DNA of 45,212 bases from CAZSCF01 sp964605365 (GCA_964605365.1 CAZSCF010000004.1:1-45212); one strand, 5' to 3'; positions 1 to 9,199 are shown, numbered from the stretch's first letter. The notes: generated by a model from the sequence alone, not told the origin. Program-made: numbers and translations.

Positions 1-246
1 GCGAGCTTGCCAATAATTTGTTTTGATCGTCAAAATAACCGCGAATATCTTGAGGATAGCGCTTTTTATGCTAAAGAAGTATCTGCTAAAGGGTTAGCTG
101 AAGTTATTTTATTTGCAATAAGTGATATTGCTAAAATGAAATCCAAGGGTGAACTTAGTCGCAAAAGAGCAATTGGATTCAGCTGGAACGAATCGGCTCA
201 AAAAATTAGTCAAATATATAAACAATTGATAAAAACAAACAAATGA
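1..246 (+). CDS. Glycosyltransferase, C-terminal fragment (5' end outside the window)
   Basis: The reading frame is open from base 1, so this is the last roughly 80 codons of a longer gene. The sequence resembles the tail of GT4-type glycosyltransferases: a helical stretch followed by a basic-aromatic segment (RKRAIGFSWNESAQKI) of the kind in which such enzymes place FSW before the final helix. No catalytic residues are within the window. Its TGA stop overlaps the ATG of the next gene (ATGA), so the two are translationally coupled. A role in envelope glycan synthesis is inferred; the family call rests only on the C-terminal pattern. Confidence 0.6.
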   Translation, partial: ASLPIICFDRQNNREYLEDSAFYAKEVSAKGLAEVILFAISDIAKMKSKGELSRKRAIGFSWNESAQKISQIYKQLIKTNK

Positions 247-1631
247 AAAAAAATTCCAGGAGAATAATTGTAATGATAATTACACTTTTTTTTATACTTA
301 CTGCAGGAGGAGTTTCTTATTTTTATTTTGTAAAACCAAACAAAAAAACCATTGCGCTTTCTTCTTTGTCTTTATTGGGCAATATCTCTAAATTTTTGCC
401 AATTCAGGATGATGCCAAAAAAGAAATAGAGGTCCTTAATAAACTCGTAGAAGCTTTTACACAGAATGATAATGAGGAAAAAACTTTCTTGGTGATGCTT
501 CAAAATGATGCCGAGTTGCGTCCGGGAGGAGGATTTTTCGGTCAATATGCTATCGTAAAAATAAAAAATGGAACTGTCATCTCGACTTTTGTTGAAGATG
601 CCAATCTCTTAGATCAGCGTATTCAAACTAAAATACCGGCTCCATTTCCTTTTGAAAGAATGATGCAAATTAAAAAATGGAAATTACGTGATAGCAATTT
701 TTCTCCAGATTTTCCAACCAATGCCGAAAAGGCAAAATATTTTTTTCGGTTAGCTGGTGGAAACAGCAGTAATTTTGATGGAGTCATAGCTGTAAATTCC
801 CAGGTTTTTAACGATATTTTTACACTAACCGGTCCGATAATCATTCCTGGATATTCAGGAGAGTTCAATAATGAAAACGCATCTCGTAAACTCGAGGAGA
901 TTGTAGAAAAAGCTTATATAATGAACCCGGAATTAGACACTCAAAATCGTAAAGCCATTCTCAAAAAAATGGCTCCCATATTGATGGAAAAACTTTTTAC
1001 ACTTGGAAATATCACAAAAATTGCCGAACTTTTTCACAATGAAATGAAAAATAAAAACATGATGTTAAATTTTACTGATTCGAATTTGCAGCAATTAGCT
1101 GCCAGTGTATATTGGGACGGAGCCGTAGCAAAAGACTGGAATAATGACTATTTGATGATGGTAGATGCTAATATGGGAGCGCTCAAGACGGATTTTTACA
1201 TGCGTCGTGAAATTAATTACAATATTGATTTTACTCAACCTGCGCCAACTGTAACCTTGAATATAAAGTATATGAATACTGCACCATATGGAGATTGGAG
1301 AACAAGTGATTATCACTCATATTTGCGTATTTATACTCCAGAAGGTTCTGTTTTTGTTTCAAATTATATGGTTAGTCACATAACTACCGCTGAAGATTTT
1401 AATAAAACATATTTTGGCTTTAAGGCTGACGTTATTATGGGACGAGAGATCGACAGCAAAATAGTTTATACTCTACCTAATTCCATAACAGAAAATAACT
1501 ATAAATTGTTAATCCAAAAACAATCCGGTGCCGGAACTATTCCAGTTAAAGTTCATCTAAAAACCAACAGTGGAGAATTTGATCAGGAAGGAACTCTGAT
1601 TAAAGACTTAAAATTTGAATTTCAAAAATAA
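243..1631 (+). CDS. DUF4012-family membrane-anchored protein
   Basis: 462 residues. One N-terminal membrane segment (about residues 8-30) is followed by a large domain predicted to lie outside the cytoplasm. Hallmarks of DUF4012 proteins are visible: the glycine-rich motif LRPGGGFFGQY near residues 92-102 and DSNFSPDFPTNA near residues 150-161. The family has no established biochemical function and is often found beside polysaccharide genes in Gram-positive bacteria and CPR genomes. Here it overlaps a glycosyltransferase upstream and has a ZIP transporter one base downstream, consistent with one operon. A cell-envelope glycan role is inference from context. Confidence 0.85.
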   Translation: MKKNSRRIIVMIITLFFILTAGGVSYFYFVKPNKKTIALSSLSLLGNISKFLPIQDDAKKEIEVLNKLVEAFTQNDNEEKTFLVMLQNDAELRPGGGFFGQYAIVKIKNGTVISTFVEDANLLDQRIQTKIPAPFPFERMMQIKKWKLRDSNFSPDFPTNAEKAKYFFRLAGGNSSNFDGVIAVNSQVFNDIFTLTGPIIIPGYSGEFNNENASRKLEEIVEKAYIMNPELDTQNRKAILKKMAPILMEKLFTLGNITKIAELFHNEMKNKNMMLNFTDSNLQQLAASVYWDGAVAKDWNNDYLMMVDANMGALKTDFYMRREINYNIDFTQPAPTVTLNIKYMNTAPYGDWRTSDYHSYLRIYTPEGSVFVSNYMVSHITTAEDFNKTYFGFKADVIMGREIDSKIVYTLPNSITENNYKLLIQKQSGAGTIPVKVHLKTNSGEFDQEGTLIKDLKFEFQK

Positions 1632-1632
1632 T

Positions 1633-2382
1633 ATGACAATCTGGTTTTATGCATTGTTAAGCGTGTTTATTATAAGTTTGATTTCACTTATCGGAATTGC
1701 AACATTTGCCATTCGGCAGGATAAGCTTGAAAGAATGCTGGTTTATTTTGTCAGCCTCTCGACCGGAACTCTTTTGGGAGATGCTTTTATTCATCTTATT
1801 CCGGAAGCTTTTAATGATTCTTCAAAAAAACTTTCAGTATCTTTTTCCATTTTATCGGGAATACTTGTTTTTTTTATCTTGGAAAAATTTATTCACTGGA
1901 GACATTGCCACAAAATGCCATCCAAAAAACATCCGCATCCGTTTTCTTATGTTATTTTAATTGGAGACGGGGTACATAATTTTATCGACGGAATGATAGT
2001 AGCTGCCGGATTTATCGTCAGCATACCTGTTGGAATGGCTACTGTCCTGGCCGTCATTTTTCATGAAATACCGCATGAAATCGGAAATTTTGGATCATTG
2101 GTTTATGGAGGATTTTCCAAAACCAGAGCTTTGTTTTTTAATTTTTTATCCTCTCTTTTTGCAGTTATTGGAGCATTGTTGGTACTCGTGATAAACTTAA
2201 ATGTGTCCAGAGTATCCGAATTTCTTGTGCCATTTGCAGCCGGCGGATTTATTTATGTTGCCAGCTCTGATTTAATTCCGGAAATGCACAAGCAAGTCAC
2301 TGTTAAAAAATCTTTAGGGCAATTGACAGTTTTTATTTTTGGGATTGGCTTAATGTCACTTTTACTTTTATTGGAAAATTAA
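1633..2382 (+). CDS. ZIP-family divalent metal transporter
   Basis: About 249 residues with seven to eight hydrophobic segments. Both ZIP signatures are present: HNFIDGMIVAAGF in one membrane helix and HEIPHEIGNFGSLVYGG in the next, whose His, Asp, Asn and Glu residues form the metal pathway in this family. A short His-rich loop (HWRHCHK, then KKHPHPF) lies between helices 3 and 4, also typical. An in-frame TTG exists at 1615, but the ATG at 1633, just after the preceding stop (1629-1631), gives a normal N-terminus that starts with the first helix. The protein would import Zn2+ or a similar ion; the actual metal cannot be read from the sequence. Confidence 0.88.
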   Translation: MTIWFYALLSVFIISLISLIGIATFAIRQDKLERMLVYFVSLSTGTLLGDAFIHLIPEAFNDSSKKLSVSFSILSGILVFFILEKFIHWRHCHKMPSKKHPHPFSYVILIGDGVHNFIDGMIVAAGFIVSIPVGMATVLAVIFHEIPHEIGNFGSLVYGGFSKTRALFFNFLSSLFAVIGALLVLVINLNVSRVSEFLVPFAAGGFIYVASSDLIPEMHKQVTVKKSLGQLTVFIFGIGLMSLLLLLEN

Positions 2383-2385
2383 AAA

Positions 2386-3487
2386 ATGAAAGAATTGCAA
2401 CAAAAATTAGCTGAATTAAAAAATAAACTCGCTCTCTTGAGCGACCGTCTTTGACATTTCCGAGAAACAAAAAAGAAAGATTGAATTGGAAAATAAATCT
2501 TTAAGATCGGATTTTTGGAAAAACTCCCAAAAAGCTTCAAAAATAAATCAAACAATTCAGCAACTTGAGAATGAGCTGTCTCAAATCCATCAGATTGAAA
2601 ATGATTTAAATGAAACAAGCGAATTTTTAAAAATAATTTCCGAAACGGAAAATGAAGATCTATCAGAAAAAAAAGAAATTGAAAAGAAAATAAAAGAAAC
2701 AGAAAAAAAATTGGATAACCTGGAGTTTAAAACCATTTTGAATGGAGAATATGATCATTCGGATGCTATTTTATCAATTCACAGCGGAGCGGGCGGAATT
2801 GATGCGCAAGATTGGACAGAAATGTTGCTTAGGATGTATCTGCGATTTTCAGAAAAACATAAATTTAAAACAAAAATTTTAGAGCAATCGCGTGGACAGG
2901 AAGCCGGCGTTAAAAGTGTTACTTTTGAAATTTCCGGATCATTTGCTTATGGAAACCTGAAAAGTGAAGCTGGTGTTCACAGATTGGTTAGGCTTTCTCC
3001 GTTCAATTCGGATAATCTGCGTCAAACTTCGTTTGCTCTGGTAGAAGTTTTGCCGATTATAGAAGAAATTAAAGAAGTGCAAATCAACTCGCAAGATCTT
3101 CGCATTGATGTTTATAGATCTTCTGGTGCTGGCGGACAAAGCGTCAATACAACCGATAGTGCCGTTAGAATTACCCATTTACCAACCAGAATTATTGTAA
3201 CCTGCCAAAACGAAAGAAGTCAGCTGCAGAATAAAGAAGAAGCTATGAAAATTTTAAAAGCCAAATTGCATCAAAAATATCTTGAAGAAGCAGAAAAGGA
3301 AAAAAATAGGATAAGAGGGGACTTTGTTTCAGCAGAATGGGGAAGTCAAATAAGGTCATATGTACTGCATCCTTACAAAATGGTAAAGGATCACCGCACG
3401 AAATACGAAACAGCCGATGCTGCAAGGGTTCTAGATGGAGATCTGGATTCTTTTATTGAGGCCTATTTGAAAAGTATCAAAAATTAA
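2386..3487 (+). CDS. prfB: Peptide chain release factor 2, expressed by programmed +1 frameshift
   Basis: Translation starts at ATG 2386, four bases after the zip stop, and runs 22 codons to CTT TGA (2449-2454). Reading continues in the +1 frame from GAC at 2453 to the stop at 3487, giving about 366 residues. CTTTGAC is the classic RF2 autoregulatory slippery site: scarce RF2 lets the ribosome shift past UGA. The downstream protein has the RF2 anticodon-mimic tripeptide SPF (in VRLSPFNSDN) and the catalytic GGQ (in SSGAGGQSVNTTDS). No strong Shine-Dalgarno stimulator such as AGGGGG lies just upstream of the CTT; only a weak GAGCGA is there. The shift is not a sequencing error, since the canonical site sits exactly where family members have it. 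Confidence 0.95.
2449..2455 (+). promoter_or_regulatory. RF2 programmed +1 frameshift site (CTTTGAC)
   Basis: The P-site codon CTT is followed in frame by a TGA stop and then C, the weakest UGA termination context. Slippage of one base gives CTT-GAC and joins the two prfB frames. The site feeds back RF2 level onto RF2 synthesis. It also shows that UGA is a stop codon in this organism rather than a recoded sense codon. Confidence 0.95.
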
Positions 3488-3532
3488 AGTATACTTACAA
3501 TAGCAATCACATAAGAAATAATTTTTAAAAAA

Positions 3533-4258
3533 GTGTCAGAAAAAAAAATAGAAAAAGAAAATCCAAAAAAATCACTTATCAAATTTGAAGGTGTAACAAA
3601 AATTTACAAGGGTGATTTTCCGGCTTTAGAAAATATTAATCTGGAAATTCAGGATGGAGAGTTTATTTCCATAGTAGGAAAAAGCGGAGCAGGAAAATCT
3701 ACTCTTTTAAAAATTATTTATGCCGAAGAAGCTCCGACTGATGGAAATATTTTATTTGACGGAGAACCATTAGATACCTTCAAAAAAAGCAAAATTTTTT
3801 TGCATCGCAGAAAAATCGGAACAGTTTTTCAGGATTTCAAACTGTTTCCAAATAAAACGGCTTTTGAGAATGTGGCCTACGCTTTAGAGGTTGCCGGAGT
3901 CGCCGAAGAAGAAATTTTAGAAAGTGTACCCCAGGCTCTGGATGTCGTAGGACTAGGAGATAAAATGGAAAAGTTCCCTTATCAATTAAGCGCTGGAGAA
4001 CAACAGAGAGTGGCTTTTGCCAGAGCATTAATTCAAAAGCCAATGGTTATTGTAGCTGACGAACCAACAGGCAACCTTGATCCGGTTTCATCGTGGGATA
4101 TCATCAGACTGATGCTAAAAATAAATGAAATGGGGACTACCGTTATTTTATCAAGTCATGATAAATACATAGTTGATAAAATAAATAAAAGAGTGGTTAT
4201 TTTGGAAAATGGAAAAATAATTGGCGATTGCCCGGTTGGAAAGTATAAACTGGCGTAA
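3533..4258 (+). CDS. ftsE: Cell division ATP-binding protein FtsE
   Basis: 241-residue ABC ATPase. Walker A (GKSGAGKST, residues 49-57), Q-loop (FQDFKLFP near residue 99), signature (LSAGEQQR, residues 152-159) and Walker B (VIVADEPTGNLD, Glu177) are complete, with the H-loop His in SSHDK. The start is GTG at 3533; no in-frame ATG precedes the ABC core. The N-terminus has an extra lysine-rich stretch of about 14 residues before the usual FtsE start. FtsE powers FtsX to activate cell-wall hydrolases at the division site. ftsX follows 21 bp downstream, which secures the assignment over other MacB/LolD-like ABC proteins. Confidence 0.92.
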   Translation: MSEKKIEKENPKKSLIKFEGVTKIYKGDFPALENINLEIQDGEFISIVGKSGAGKSTLLKIIYAEEAPTDGNILFDGEPLDTFKKSKIFLHRRKIGTVFQDFKLFPNKTAFENVAYALEVAGVAEEEILESVPQALDVVGLGDKMEKFPYQLSAGEQQRVAFARALIQKPMVIVADEPTGNLDPVSSWDIIRLMLKINEMGTTVILSSHDKYIVDKINKRVVILENGKIIGDCPVGKYKLA

Positions 4259-4279
4259 TTTTATTCATAAAAAAACAAT

Positions 4280-5188
4280 ATGCTTATTACAATTTCAAGA
4301 ACCATCAAAGAAGCTTTTAGAAATTTTTTCAGAAATGGCTTGTTAAGTTTGGCTACTTCCACGATCTTAATGCTGTCACTCTACACCTTAAGCATTCTTT
4401 TTGTAATAATTATGGTTTCTAATGTCATCATTAAAAATGTTCAAGAAAAATCAAACATAAGCATTTATTTCAACTCAAGCGTCAATGAGGAAACCATCCT
4501 GAATATTCAAAAGGAGATCGAAAAAAATTCATTAATAAGTTCAGTTGCTTACATCAATAAGGACGATGCTTTGAATATTTTCAAAACTAATAACGCAAAT
4601 GAAGAAGCTATCTTGAAATCCATTGAAGAAATAGGAGAAAATCCGCTTTTGGCTTCTTTGGTTATAAAGGCGTTTGATCCGACTCAATACCAGGCTATCT
4701 ATGAATTTATAAACGGTGCTGATTTTAATCAGGAAATAAACCGCATTAATTACGTAAAAAACAAGGAAATAATCAATAAATTAAACTTTTTTGTTGATAA
4801 AATACGAAAAATAGGACTGATCGCAAGCTCTATTTTAGCTATTAGTTCTATTTTGATAACTTTCAATTCCATTCGCATTACCATTTATAGCAGACGCAAG
4901 GAAATGCAGATTATGCGATTGGTCGGAGCCTCAAATTTATTTATTCGTCTACCATACATTTTTGAAGGAATGTTATATGGCTTTTTTGCCTCAATTCTTT
5001 CAACTGTTTTGCTTCTTATTACGGCTAAATTCATTTCTCCTTATATTTCAGAATCGCTTCTTTCGCAAAATTTTATGCATTTCTTTTTAAATAAATTGTG
5101 GATATTCGTACTCTTTCAAATTATCACGGGCTCTATTTTGGGCATCGCTAGCAGCATGATAGCAATAAGGAGATATTTAAAGATATAG
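4280..5188 (+). CDS. ftsX: Cell division permease FtsX
   Basis: 302 residues with the FtsX plan: one N-terminal membrane helix (about residues 22-48), an extracellular domain of roughly 120 residues, then three C-terminal helices. The conserved cytoplasmic loop RRKEMQIMRLVGAS sits between the second and third helices. It partners FtsE to transmit ATP hydrolysis across the membrane to an extracellular murein hydrolase or its activator. The M23 coiled-coil protein at 18659-19876 is a natural candidate partner. A hairpin terminator follows the gene at 5204-5234. Confidence 0.92.
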   Translation: MLITISRTIKEAFRNFFRNGLLSLATSTILMLSLYTLSILFVIIMVSNVIIKNVQEKSNISIYFNSSVNEETILNIQKEIEKNSLISSVAYINKDDALNIFKTNNANEEAILKSIEEIGENPLLASLVIKAFDPTQYQAIYEFINGADFNQEINRINYVKNKEIINKLNFFVDKIRKIGLIASSILAISSILITFNSIRITIYSRRKEMQIMRLVGASNLFIRLPYIFEGMLYGFFASILSTVLLLITAKFISPYISESLLSQNFMHFFLNKLWIFVLFQIITGSILGIASSMIAIRRYLKI

Positions 5189-5203
5189 ATCAATTTTCAA
5201 TAG

Positions 5204-5234
5204 AAAAAATCGCCATAATAAAGCGATTTTTTTT
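5204..5234 (+). terminator. Intrinsic terminator after ftsX
   Basis: Inverted repeat with arms AAAAAATCGC and GCGATTTTTT around a nine-base loop, ending in a run of eight T. It lies 16 bp after the ftsX stop. The A-rich left arm also gives a T run on the minus strand, so it could end the convergent glycosyltransferase operon as well. Confidence 0.8.
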
Positions 5235-5268
5235 GTTGCAATACTTTGCTAGCAAAAGTGTTTCTCTA

Positions 5269-5958
5269 TTAAAGAAAGCGAAGTTTTATTATTGTCCAAA
5301 GTCCAATCAGACCATCCACAAAGCTTATTTTTTTACCCTCAAAAAAAGATCGTGGATTATAGCTGATGGGAACTTCTTTTATAAAAATCCCTTTTTTAAG
5401 AAATTTAATTGTCATTTCGGCTTCGATTTCAAATCCATTTGACACAAGATCAATATCATTTAATGCACTCCTTTTAAAAACTTTATAACAAGTATAACTA
5501 TCTGTTAATTTAGAATTAAAAAGAAAATTTATTAATCCGGTTAAAAACTTTACTCCTAAAATAAAGTGCCAATAACCCTTTTTGCGCGGGTTTAAATTTC
5601 GCGAACCAAAAACTACCAAGGTTTCTGGCATTTTAAGTTCGTTTAAGATTATTTTCCAATCTTTTGGATCATATTCTGCATCCGCATCCTGGATAATTAT
5701 TATATCTCCGGAAGCTTTTTTGAAACCAGCGCGAATCGCCGCTCCTTTTCCACGATTTTCATCATAGCTTTGCAATAAAAAATGGTATTGCAGTTGAATG
5801 TTTTTTAAAATTTTTAAGCTTTTATCGGTTGAGCCATCATTAATAATAATTATTTCTTTTTCGTAATTATCATAGGAAAAATAAAAAACATCCTGAATGA
5901 CTTTCAACAGGGTTTTTTCTTCATTATAAACAGGTATTATTACAGATATTTTTCGCAT
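5269..5958 (-). CDS. GT2 glycosyltransferase, dolichyl-phosphate-mannose-synthase-like
   Basis: 229 residues of a GT-A fold. The N-terminal motif ISVIIPVYNEEKTL, nucleotide-binding INDGSTDKS, the ENRGKGAAIRAGF segment and the DxD-type QDADAEYDP are all present. It matches soluble enzymes that move a sugar from a nucleotide donor to undecaprenyl phosphate. There is no long C-terminal membrane region, unlike the enzyme at 37630-38592. It lies eight bp downstream of a large GT-C-like membrane protein (5967-7544). A lipid-linked sugar made by this enzyme used by its neighbour is the simplest reading, and it is inference. Confidence 0.85.
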   Translation of the reverse strand: MRKISVIIPVYNEEKTLLKVIQDVFYFSYDNYEKEIIIINDGSTDKSLKILKNIQLQYHFLLQSYDENRGKGAAIRAGFKKASGDIIIIQDADAEYDPKDWKIILNELKMPETLVVFGSRNLNPRKKGYWHFILGVKFLTGLINFLFNSKLTDSYTCYKVFKRSALNDIDLVSNGFEIEAEMTIKFLKKGIFIKEVPISYNPRSFFEGKKISFVDGLIGLWTIIKLRFL

Positions 5959-5966
5959 ATATCTTC

Positions 5967-7544
5967 TTAATTGCTTTTTATGCTGAAATTTTTATTCGGA
6001 ATTTCAAAACGAGAAATAACATCCTTGTTTAAATCATTCCTTCTGAGGAATATTATAGCATATTGATCGACATAAACCGGCGCCCATTCAGAATCCCGAA
6101 TTCGATCAATTAAAAATTTCTGACTCCAAGGTGTGTAATCATTCAAATAAAAGAATATCGAATTAAATTGATATTTTTTGACTTGCTTTTGCCATTCTGC
6201 ATCATCTTCTTGCATAGGAATGTACACATCGCGAAAAAAGCTAACCGGATAAGCTTCGGGGCGGTTATCCACAAAGACTTTTTCTTGGGGATAAAAATGA
6301 TAAATTAAATAACCGCCAATGTCATAATTATTAAAAATCGGGCCTTGCAATTTCTCTTTTTTAAAAAAATCAGCCGAAGCGTTGACGTTCGGCATAAGCC
6401 CTAGGGATAATTCTCCGAAACCATTTAATTCTTCTGAATTTTTAAAATAAATACCCAAAAAAACAATAACTGTCAAGGTAATAATTCCCATTTTTAAGGT
6501 CGGGTTTGATATGTTTATTTTTTCTCTCAAAATAAACAGATTATAACTCAAGGTTGGAATTAAAAAAAGTCCAAAAAGAGTAAAATTACGAATAGCCATA
6601 CAAGCTAACGCCAGAAAGACCATTGAAACGATCAGCATGGTTAATTGAATTTTTTTTCTATTAAAAATAATGGCTAAAACAAAACTTATAAGTAAAATCA
6701 ATGAGGCAATCTTGAAAAAAATAAAGCTTGAATGAAAAATTTTCAAATTTTCCAAAAACCATATTGATTTGTTTTCTACAATTTGATAGCCATAATTTGT
6801 AAAAATTAGCAGAGGATAAATTACTGCTTTAATTCCAAAGGGATTAATAAGCGAAGCCAGAACAGTAAAAAATAAAATTAAAGTCAAATTTTTGCTGTTT
6901 TTTTTAATAAAAATAATTTCTTCTAGCCAAAAAACTCCTAAAATAAAAATGCCCATAAAAAAATAGATATGGAAATTTATCCAAATAATTTCCAAAAAAG
7001 GCAGTAGCCAGAGCCAAGAGAAAGATATTTTTTTATTTCTCCAGTGCCATACAATCCAGAAAAATAGAATGGTCAAAAAATAACTTATGACCTCAGGTCT
7101 TATTTCGGATCTTTCAGCTAAAATTGGAATAGCCAAAAGTGCCACGGGAAAGACCAACCAAAAATCGGAGGTTTTTTGAGCCAGACGGAAAGCCAGAAAA
7201 AAAGTCAAAAGACTAAAAGCAATAAAGAAAAAGGACAGCCCGGAAAAACCGGCAATCTTCCAAATAAGAAAAAAAAGGGTACCCGTTCCCCAGTGATGAT
7301 TGATAAAAGAAGCTTCGGGATAAGTGTAGGAATATAGATTGGTTTTAGATATTTCCAGGGTTTGAAAAAAAAGTTCACCGTTTTTAATATGTCGTCCTAA
7401 ATCGGCCGTAACCAGATTTATTTCTTTGAATAAAAAAAAGTTATAAAAAGAAAGCAAAAAAATCACTGCCAGAATATATAGGAAATTTTTTTCAGACCAA
7501 GTTCTGAACTTTAAAATTGTTATTATAAGTTTATTGCTTTCCAT
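5967..7544 (-). CDS. Multi-spanning membrane protein, probable GT-C-type glycosyltransferase
   Basis: 525 residues with about ten hydrophobic helices and a C-terminal soluble domain of about 130 residues. After the first helix comes TADLGRHIKNGE, an acidic motif in the first outer loop, the position where GT-C enzymes keep their catalytic Asp. It is followed by NLYSYTYPEASFINHHWGTG. A similar DLGxH motif occurs in the protein at 39699-41597. A TATAAA box ends seven bases before the ATG, but no good -35 is visible, and the tRNA-Gln lies just upstream on the same strand, so co-transcription is possible. Donor and acceptor are unknown. Confidence 0.6.
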   Translation of the reverse strand: MESNKLIITILKFRTWSEKNFLYILAVIFLLSFYNFFLFKEINLVTADLGRHIKNGELFFQTLEISKTNLYSYTYPEASFINHHWGTGTLFFLIWKIAGFSGLSFFFIAFSLLTFFLAFRLAQKTSDFWLVFPVALLAIPILAERSEIRPEVISYFLTILFFWIVWHWRNKKISFSWLWLLPFLEIIWINFHIYFFMGIFILGVFWLEEIIFIKKNSKNLTLILFFTVLASLINPFGIKAVIYPLLIFTNYGYQIVENKSIWFLENLKIFHSSFIFFKIASLILLISFVLAIIFNRKKIQLTMLIVSMVFLALACMAIRNFTLFGLFLIPTLSYNLFILREKINISNPTLKMGIITLTVIVFLGIYFKNSEELNGFGELSLGLMPNVNASADFFKKEKLQGPIFNNYDIGGYLIYHFYPQEKVFVDNRPEAYPVSFFRDVYIPMQEDDAEWQKQVKKYQFNSIFFYLNDYTPWSQKFLIDRIRDSEWAPVYVDQYAIIFLRRNDLNKDVISRFEIPNKNFSIKSN

Positions 7545-7583
7545 AGTTTAATTTATAGTTTCAGGACAGAAATTTAAACCTTG

Positions 7584-7654
7584 TTCCGAGGTAGGGACTC
7601 GAACCCCAATAAACAGGACCAGAACCTGTTGTCCTACCATTAGACGACCTCGGA
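7584..7654 (-). tRNA. tRNA-Gln (anticodon CUG)
   Basis: Read on the minus strand, the cloverleaf folds fully: acceptor TCCGAGG with CCTCGGA, anticodon stem ACAGG/CCTGT around loop TTCTGGT (anticodon CTG, reading CAG), a four-base variable loop, and T stem TGGGG/CCCTA around TTCGAGT. No CCA is encoded, so the end must be added by a nucleotidyltransferase. With only a GluRS (gltX) in view, glutaminylation may run through Glu-tRNA-Gln and an amidotransferase, but that enzyme is not in this window. Confidence 0.93.
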
Positions 7655-7672
7655 ATATTATTTTCATTTTCT

Positions 7673-7701
7673 AATTTACCCTTTAATTCAAATAAAATCA
7701 A
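7673..7701 (-). promoter_or_regulatory. Promoter for tRNA-Gln
   Basis: On the minus strand TTGATT (7701-7696) is separated by 17 bases from TAAATT (7678-7673). Transcription would start around 7666, about twelve bases before the mature tRNA. Four of six bases match consensus in each hexamer. Confidence 0.5.
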
Positions 7702-7796
7702 GATCTTGCAATTTCAGAGATTGCCCTATATCATAAAGGGACTTATTTTAAACACATTTCAAAAGTTTATATTGCCAAACAATAAATTATAAAAAA

Positions 7797-9149
7797 ATGA
7801 CTCCTGATTCAATGAGAGATATAACGGATTATTTGCAACAATTCATTTCTCAAAACAAAGAATTAAAATTTCCCGGCAAGCTCGGTTTAGAAAGAACCAG
7901 ATATTTTTTAAATTTGCTAAAAAATCCGCAGGACAAAATAAAAATTATTCACATTGCCGGAACATCCGGCAAAGGATCGACCGCCATCTATACCAGTTTG
8001 CTTTTAAAAAGCCTGGGATTCAAAATTGGTTTGCATATTTCCCCATATCTTATTGATTTCAGAGAGAGGTTTCAGATAAATAACATGCTTATTTCAAAAA
8101 AGAAATTTTGTAAATATTTCAATGATATCATCCCTACTATTAAAAAAGTGAGTCAATCAAAATTTGGGAAACCGTCTTATTTTGAAATTTTAACTGTTTT
8201 GGCTTTCTATATTTTTCAAAAAGAAAAAATTGATTATGCTGTAATTGAAACGGGCCTAGGAGGATTATTTGATGCCACCAATGTGATAAGTAGTCAAAGC
8301 AAACTATGTGTCCTGACAAAAATCGGATATGATCACATGAAAACCCTGGGAAAAACTTTAAAAAAAATTGCCTTCCAAAAGGCCGGCATAATTCAAGAAA
8401 AAAACACGATATTGTCTATTTGTCAAACCATAAACGTTAAAAAAATTATTGAAAAACAGACTGCAAAAAAAACCGGAACATTAAATTATGTAAAAAACAA
8501 GTCTAATTTTAAAAATATTAAATTAAAAAATGACAAAATATTTTTTGATTTCAGCTTTGGAGAGTATTCTCTGAAAAATATTAAACTTAATACAAGCGCT
8601 TTTTATCAAGCAGAAAATTGCGCGCTAGCACTTTCAATAGCCTGTTTGTTAAGTAAAAGAGACACTTTTTTAATGAACGATAAGCAAATTAAAAATATCC
8701 TTAAAACAACAATTTTACCCGGCAGAATGGAGCGCTTTAATTTACAAAAAAAAATAATAATCTTGGATGGCGCTCATAATCCGCAAAAAATGAAAACTTT
8801 TTTAGAAAGCCTGACAAAAGTTTATCCTGAAAAAAAGTTTTCTTTCTTATTGGCTTTTAAAAAAAACAAGGATTATAAAAGGATGTTGTCTTTTGTTATT
8901 CCTAATGCTAAAAATATTATTTTAACAACATTTAAAATAAACAGCCAGGATTCTCATTGCATATCTGAAGATCCCAGAAGAATAGCTGAAAATTTAAGAA
9001 AAAATAAGTTTTTGAATTACAAAATCATTCCTGATACCAAGTTGGCATTTACTAATTTTTTTAAAACATCTTCTGATGTTTTAGTTATCACCGGATCAAT
9101 TTATCTTTTAAGTAAAATATTTCCACTCATAAAAAAAGGGCGACCTTGA
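7797..9149 (+). CDS. folC: Folylpolyglutamate synthase / dihydrofolate synthase (Mur ligase family)
   Basis: 450 residues. The ATP-binding loop IAGTSGKGSTA (near residue 53), the ETGLGGLFDATNV motif, the KIGYDHMKTLGKT segment and ILDGAHNPQKM at the start of the C-terminal domain are all diagnostic of FolC rather than MurC-F. It adds glutamate to folates, which keeps them in the cell, and in bifunctional forms makes dihydrofolate from dihydropteroate. No other folate gene is present here. In a likely folate auxotroph it would act on scavenged folate, feeding formyl-THF to Fmt (12498-13451). The assignment is firm; which of the two activities it has is not. Confidence 0.9.
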   Translation: MTPDSMRDITDYLQQFISQNKELKFPGKLGLERTRYFLNLLKNPQDKIKIIHIAGTSGKGSTAIYTSLLLKSLGFKIGLHISPYLIDFRERFQINNMLISKKKFCKYFNDIIPTIKKVSQSKFGKPSYFEILTVLAFYIFQKEKIDYAVIETGLGGLFDATNVISSQSKLCVLTKIGYDHMKTLGKTLKKIAFQKAGIIQEKNTILSICQTINVKKIIEKQTAKKTGTLNYVKNKSNFKNIKLKNDKIFFDFSFGEYSLKNIKLNTSAFYQAENCALALSIACLLSKRDTFLMNDKQIKNILKTTILPGRMERFNLQKKIIILDGAHNPQKMKTFLESLTKVYPEKKFSFLLAFKKNKDYKRMLSFVIPNAKNIILTTFKINSQDSHCISEDPRRIAENLRKNKFLNYKIIPDTKLAFTNFFKTSSDVLVITGSIYLLSKIFPLIKKGRP

Positions 9150-9150
9150 A

Positions 9151-9179
9151 TTGAAATTTTGCATAATAACTGTTAGAAT
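9151..9179 (+). promoter_or_regulatory. Promoter for the transglutaminase-like gene
   Basis: TTGAAA (9151-9156), a 17-base spacer and TAGAAT (9174-9179) lie just after the folC stop. The predicted start near 9186 gives a leader of about 14 bases before ATG 9200. Confidence 0.55.
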
Positions 9180-9199
9180 TACAGTACTGGTAAAATTTT

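Noticed and set aside
2452..2454. UGA as a recoded sense codon, as in some CPR lineages
   Set aside because: RF2 is encoded, UGA serves as the frameshift stop in prfB, and several genes (for example those ending at 246 and 19876) finish with TGA at natural family ends.
5233..5442. Plus-strand ORF after ftsX
   Set aside because: It starts inside the terminator T run and is antisense to the GT2 gene.
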